Assembly (NCBI RefSeq): GCF_000964405.1
Contig: NZ_BANE01000067.1
Span: 1-50,734, forward strand
From: Novacetimonas hansenii JCM 7643
Lineage (GTDB): Bacteria; Pseudomonadota; Alphaproteobacteria; Acetobacterales; Acetobacteraceae
DNA: 50,734 bases
Direction: 5' to 3'
In this document: positions 47,731 to 50,734 of the stretch, one piece after another
Position numbering within the stretch: position 1 is the first letter of the stretch
How the letters are laid out: every line of letters starts with the position of its first letter
Translations under genes and position numbers: made by a program
The notes under the pieces: generated by a model
What the model was told of the DNA's origin: nothing
Database searches by the model: none
Seen by the model: the letters and a program-made list of their open reading frames with translations, nothing else

Positions 47731-48039
47731 TTAGAGTTTAATCTCGACATCCACGCCAGCGGCGAGGTCGAGTTTCATGAGTGCGTCCACGGTCTGCGGG
47801 GTCGGCTCGACAATGTCGAGCAGCCGGCGATGGGTCCGAATTTCGAACTGCTCGCGGCTTTTCTTATCCACATGGGGAGAACGGTTGACAGTGAACCGTT
47901 CGATATGCGTCGGCAGCGGGATAGGACCCCGAACCCGCGCACCCGTACGCTTCGCCGTATTGACGATCTCTTTTGTGCTGTTATCGAGCACCCGATGATC
48001 GTACGCCTTCAGGCGAATGCGGATGTTCTGGTTGTCCAT
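47731..48039 (-). CDS. rpsJ: 30S ribosomal protein S10 (NusE)
   Basis: 102 residues: [20 protein letters not shown] and [20 protein letters not shown]. Besides its ribosome role it works as NusE in antitermination. It is the first gene of the S10 group, 108 bases after tuf. Confidence 0.98.
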   Translation of the reverse strand: MDNQNIRIRLKAYDHRVLDNSTKEIVNTAKRTGARVRGPIPLPTHIERFTVNRSPHVDKKSREQFEIRTHRRLLDIVEPTPQTVDALMKLDLAAGVDVEIKL

Positions 48040-48096
48040 CTTTCTGTTTCAGTCCAACTTTAACTGGTTCGGGGGAACCCGATCCGCCAATGATAT

Positions 48097-48122
48097 CCCC
48101 GGCCAGATCACTCTGACCGGGG
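48097..48122 (-). other. Hairpin between tuf and rpsJ
   Basis: CCCCGG (48097-48102) pairs with CCGGGG (48117-48122), and CAG/CTG extends it inward after one mismatch. There is no U-run. It may be a processing site between the str and S10 groups. Confidence 0.4.
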
Positions 48123-48147
48123 GCATCATCACTTCAGTTACTTACAA

Positions 48148-49338
48148 TCACGCAGTGATCGAAGCGACCACGCCTGCACCGACCGTACGGCCACCTTCGC
48201 GAATAGCGAAGCGCAGGCCTTCATCCATGGCGATCGGGGCGATCAGTTCAACATCCATGGCGACGTTATCACCAGGCATGACCATTTCCGTGCCTTCCGG
48301 CAGGTGAACAACGCCAGTGACGTCGGTTGTGCGGAAATAGAACTGCGGACGATAGTTGGTGAAGAACGGCGTGTGACGGCCACCCTCTTCCTTCGTCAGG
48401 ATGTAGGCTTCAGCCTTGAACTTCGTGTGCGGGGTGATGGAACCCGGCTTTGCCAGGACCTGACCACGCTCCACGTCTTCACGCTTCGTGCCACGCAGCA
48501 GCGCACCGATGTTGTCACCAGCTTCACCGCGATCAAGCAGCTTGCGGAACATTTCGACGCCCGTCACCGTGGTCTTCTGCGTCGGACGCAGACCAACGAT
48601 TTCGATTTCGTCGCCCACGTTCACGGCGCCACGTTCGACACGGCCCGTCACCACGGTGCCACGACCGGAGATCGAGAACACGTCTTCGATCGGCATCAGG
48701 AACGGACGGTCAATCGGACGCTCCGGCTGCGGGATATATTCGTCAACAGCGTTCATCAGGTCGAGAACACGGTTTTCGCCAACTTCCGGATCGCCATCTT
48801 CCAGCGTCACCAGGGCCGAACCCTTGACGATGGGGATATCGTCGCCGGGGAACTGATAAGCGGACAGAAGTTCGCGAACTTCCATTTCCACCAGTTCCAG
48901 CAGTTCCGGGTCATCAACCTGGTCGACTTTGTTCAGGAAGACAACCAGGGCCGGAACGCCAACCTGGCGGGCCAGCAGGATGTGTTCACGCGTCTGGGGC
49001 ATCGGGCCGTCAGCGGCCGACACAACCAGGATCGCGCCGTCCATCTGCGCCGCACCCGTGATCATGTTCTTCACATAGTCAGCGTGACCGGGGCAGTCGA
49101 CATGGGCGTAATGACGCTTTGCCGTTTCATACTCAACGTGAGCGGTGGAGATCGTGATACCACGGGCGCGCTCTTCCGGCGCCGCGTCGATCATGTCGTA
49201 CGCCTTGAACTCCGCACCGCCGCTCTTGGCGAGCGTCTTGGTGATAGCAGCGGTCAGCGAGGTCTTGCCGTGATCGACGTGACCGATCGTGCCGATGTTG
49301 CAGTGCGGCTTATTCCGCTCAAATTTAGCCTTTGCCAT
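48148..49338 (-). CDS. tuf: Elongation factor Tu
   Basis: 396-residue GTPase that brings aminoacyl-tRNA to the ribosome. G1 is GHVDHGKT (19-26), the switch RGITIS, G3 DCPGHADYV and G4 NKVD. GGAG is seven bases before the ATG. It follows rpsG directly, with no fusA between, and precedes rpsJ. The frame is complete and typical of an active gene. Confidence 0.98.
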   Translation of the reverse strand: MAKAKFERNKPHCNIGTIGHVDHGKTSLTAAITKTLAKSGGAEFKAYDMIDAAPEERARGITISTAHVEYETAKRHYAHVDCPGHADYVKNMITGAAQMDGAILVVSAADGPMPQTREHILLARQVGVPALVVFLNKVDQVDDPELLELVEMEVRELLSAYQFPGDDIPIVKGSALVTLEDGDPEVGENRVLDLMNAVDEYIPQPERPIDRPFLMPIEDVFSISGRGTVVTGRVERGAVNVGDEIEIVGLRPTQKTTVTGVEMFRKLLDRGEAGDNIGALLRGTKREDVERGQVLAKPGSITPHTKFKAEAYILTKEEGGRHTPFFTNYRPQFYFRTTDVTGVVHLPEGTEMVMPGDNVAMDVELIAPIAMDEGLRFAIREGGRTVGAGVVASITA

Positions 49339-49431
49339 CGTTTTCTCCGTTACTTCGGCCTCATGCCGAAAGTCGGGTTAGAAAGTTCCGTGTCGGAAGC
49401 CGAGCCGGTGAATATACCGACCTGACGCCCT

Positions 49432-49908
49432 TTACCAGCGGTAATGACTGAACGCCTTGTTGGCTTCTGCCATGCGATGCGTATCTTCGCGCTTCTTGAC
49501 GGCGGCACCACGGTTGTTGACCGCATCCAGAAGCTCGTTCGACAGGCGTTCCTGCATCGTGTTTTCGCCCCGCTTGCGCGACGCGTCGATCAGCCAGCGG
49601 ATCGCAAGCGCCTGACGACGCTCGGCCCGGACTTCGACCGGAACCTGGTAGGTCGCACCACCAACGCGGCGCGAACGCACCTCGACGGCAGGCTTCACGT
49701 TATCCAGCGCACCGTGGAACAGCACAACCGGATCAGCAGCAGCCCCACCGCGACGACGCAGCACCTCAAGGGCGCCATAGACGATCCCTTCGGCGGTGGA
49801 CTTCTTGCCGTCGTACATCAGGGCGTTCATGAAACGCGTGATGACGACATCACCAAATTTCGGATCGGGAAGAATCTCGCGCTTAACAGCGCGATGACGG
49901 CGACTCAT
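49432..49908 (-). CDS. rpsG: 30S ribosomal protein S7
   Basis: 158 residues, close to the E. coli long form: [40 protein letters not shown] and [14 protein letters not shown] at the end. AAGGA is eight bases before the ATG. It is 14 bases behind rpsL. Confidence 0.98.
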   Translation of the reverse strand: MSRRHRAVKREILPDPKFGDVVITRFMNALMYDGKKSTAEGIVYGALEVLRRRGGAAADPVVLFHGALDNVKPAVEVRSRRVGGATYQVPVEVRAERRQALAIRWLIDASRKRGENTMQERLSNELLDAVNNRGAAVKKREDTHRMAEANKAFSHYRW

Positions 49909-49922
49909 GCCTGATATTCCTT

Positions 49923-50294
49923 TTACTTAGGACGCTTCGCGCCATAGAGCGAGCGACGCTGACGACGCTTGGCGATACCCTGGGTATCCAGAACGCCGCG
50001 CAGAATGTGATATCGCACGCCAGGAAGATCCTTGACGCGACCGCCGCGGATCAGGACGACACTATGTTCCTGAAGGTTGTGGCCTTCACCCGGAATATAG
50101 CTCACAACCTCATAACCGTTCGTCAGGCGCACCTTCGCAACCTTACGCAGAGCCGAGTTCGGCTTCTTCGGTGTGGTTGTGTAAACACGAGTACAAACGC
50201 CACGCTTCTGCGGACATCCCTGCAGGGCAGGTACCTTGTTGCGTTTGGCTGCGGGCTCGCGGCCTTTCGCGATCAACTGGTTGATGGTCGGCAT
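49923..50294 (-). CDS. rpsL: 30S ribosomal protein S12
   Basis: 123 residues from ATG 50294 ([20 protein letters not shown]). Lys43 (in TPKKPNS) and Lys88 (in GGRVKDLPG), whose changes give streptomycin resistance, are both present, so the gene looks wild type. A further upstream frame to 50447 is rejected as leader. First gene of the str operon. Confidence 0.98.
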   Translation of the reverse strand: MPTINQLIAKGREPAAKRNKVPALQGCPQKRGVCTRVYTTTPKKPNSALRKVAKVRLTNGYEVVSYIPGEGHNLQEHSVVLIRGGRVKDLPGVRYHILRGVLDTQGIAKRRQRRSLYGAKRPK

Positions 50295-50513
50295 ACGCCT
50301 TTCCCGATCCTTACAAATTTCGGCCGGCCAACCCCAAAGTCTGGTTGCCGACTGTCGTTCACAACAAAACCCCAACGAATGAAGATCATTCGGTCGGGCA
50401 TCATATATGCATCCGGCCTTGGCCGCCCGATTCCCGGGTGGCGGCACCGCATGCGAGCATGCTGCATTCGACGGCCAACGACGTCATTCAGACAGGGCTA
50501 GCCGAGGGCGCGG

Positions 50514-50542
50514 AACCTACGAAGAGAATGGCTTGAAGTCAA
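50514..50542 (-). promoter_or_regulatory. Promoter of the str operon (rpsL)
   Basis: On the minus strand TTGACT (50537-50542) and TAGGTT (50514-50519) are 17 bases apart. The -35 lies in a perfect 7-bp inverted repeat, GGCTTGA-AG-TCAAGCC (50530-50545). The block TTCCGCGCCCTC (50504-50515) is identical to that at the rpsM promoter. The -10 is weak alone; the shared layout supports it. Confidence 0.65.
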
Positions 50543-50559
50543 GCCTTTGCTCAGGATTC

Positions 50560-50580
50560 GGCCATGCATGCAGCATGGCC
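50560..50580. other. Hairpin upstream of the rpsL promoter
   Basis: GGCCATGC (50560-50567) and GCATGGCC (50573-50580) form a perfect 8-bp stem with a 5-base loop. No T-run follows on either strand. Confidence 0.4.
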
Positions 50581-50587
50581 ATTCCGC

Positions 50588-50609
50588 ATGGGGTATGAAA
50601 ACACCCCAT
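50588..50609. other. Short hairpin in the rpsL upstream region
   Basis: ATGGGGT (50588-50594) pairs with ACCCCAT (50603-50609) around an 8-base A-rich loop. No T-run on either side. Confidence 0.35.
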
Positions 50610-50700
50610 TACAATATGAAACGGGATGATTCGGCGTTCCATGCACCGAGTCCCGAATCGGAATCCGCCAGATTGCAGACCCCGATGCAGCATTAGACCG

Positions 50701-50731
50701 GCGGGTGGGGCGCCACATGGCCCCCACCCGC
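50701..50731 (-). other. Strong GC-rich hairpin at the window edge
   Basis: GCGGGTGGGG (50701-50710) pairs with CCCCACCCGC (50722-50731); GCC/GGC adds three pairs after one bulged base, leaving an ACAT loop. It may be the 3' hairpin of the next minus-strand gene to the right, but no U-run is present. Confidence 0.4.
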
Positions 50732-50734
50732 ACA

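Larger units (their letters stand above)
50428..50665. promoter_or_regulatory. Cluster of six GANTC sites upstream of rpsL
   Basis: GANTC occurs at 50428-50432, 50555-50559, 50628-50632, 50648-50652, 50655-50659 and 50661-50665. Four lie within 38 bases. About 0.9 would be expected by chance in 238 bases at this composition. It sits around the str operon promoter. A CcrM link is inference. Confidence 0.45.
50295..50734. other. 440-base noncoding region with the rpsL leader
   Basis: No convincing gene is seen; a 60-residue minus-strand frame at 50551-50733 lacks recognisable features. The region holds the rpsL promoter, a leader of about 210 bases, several hairpins and six GANTC sites. The right end probably lies behind the next upstream gene on the minus strand, outside the window. 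Confidence 0.6.

Noticed and set aside
49411-49416. Internal tuf promoter with TATATT
   Set aside because: The -10 is good, but no acceptable -35 lies 15-19 bases upstream.
50551-50733. 60-residue minus-strand frame at the right edge
   Set aside because: No homology recognised, no ribosome site, and it covers several hairpins and GANTC sites typical of noncoding DNA.

Overview
This window looks like a chromosomal stretch from an alphaproteobacterium of the acetic acid bacteria (Acetobacteraceae), most likely Komagataeibacter/Gluconacetobacter. The evidence is the high GC content, a CcrM-type cell-cycle methyltransferase behind rnhB, an alpha operon without rpsD (rpsM-rpsK-rpoA-rplQ), the style of the RpoA N-terminus, and a left-edge A/T-rich sequence that resembles an interspersed repeat I remember from Komagataeibacter genomes. 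The genus is inference; the class is well supported.

Left part (1-6.6 kb, all minus strand). An EmrA/EmrB-type efflux pair and a Nudix hydrolase form a tightly overlapped operon. A perfect TetR-like palindrome lies in front of it. Upstream are an MsbA-like ABC exporter and the CCA-adding tRNA nucleotidyltransferase, separated by a 13-bp tandem repeat array.

At 6.6-15.3 kb there is an envelope cluster: a DUF1285 protein reads left, and divergently a MoxR ATPase, a DUF58 protein, a BatA/DUF4159 membrane protein, a VWA/GATase-like membrane protein and a small secreted ankyrin-like protein read right. The middle three overlap or nearly touch and probably act together.

At 15.3-18.5 kb (minus) lies rnhB-ccrM-D12 adenine methyltransferase. 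Five GANTC sites, the CcrM target, are packed in and around its 5' region. Next come a CsbD-like stress protein with a textbook EcfG-type promoter and a divergent DHA2 drug transporter. From 20.7 to 30.1 kb an MdtABC-OMF RND efflux operon reads right. Three small or stress-type elements follow: a minus-strand terminator, a 58-residue DUF1328 protein and a 71-residue membrane-anchored protein. A three-gene SsuABC/TauABC-type importer then reads left.

From 33.6 kb to the right end the minus strand carries the str, S10, spc and alpha ribosomal operons in the usual order: rpsL-rpsG-tuf, rpsJ to rpsQ, rplN to rplO, secY-adk, rpsM-rpsK-rpoA-rplQ. fusA is missing between rpsG and tuf. Two promoters, before rpsL and before rpsM, share a TTGACT -35 and an identical 12-nt block from the -10 end into the discriminator. 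The rplO-secY junction holds two strong hairpins, one followed by a U-rich stretch, that could lower or separate secY expression. The last 440 bases hold the rpsL promoter and leader, several hairpins and a second GANTC cluster.

I see no CRISPR array, phage, insertion sequence, rRNA or tRNA gene. Most of the window is housekeeping. The least ordinary elements are regulatory: GANTC clusters, the shared ribosomal promoter module, the EcfG-type box, the rplO-secY hairpins and the 13-bp repeat array, plus the extra D12 methyltransferase joined to ccrM.
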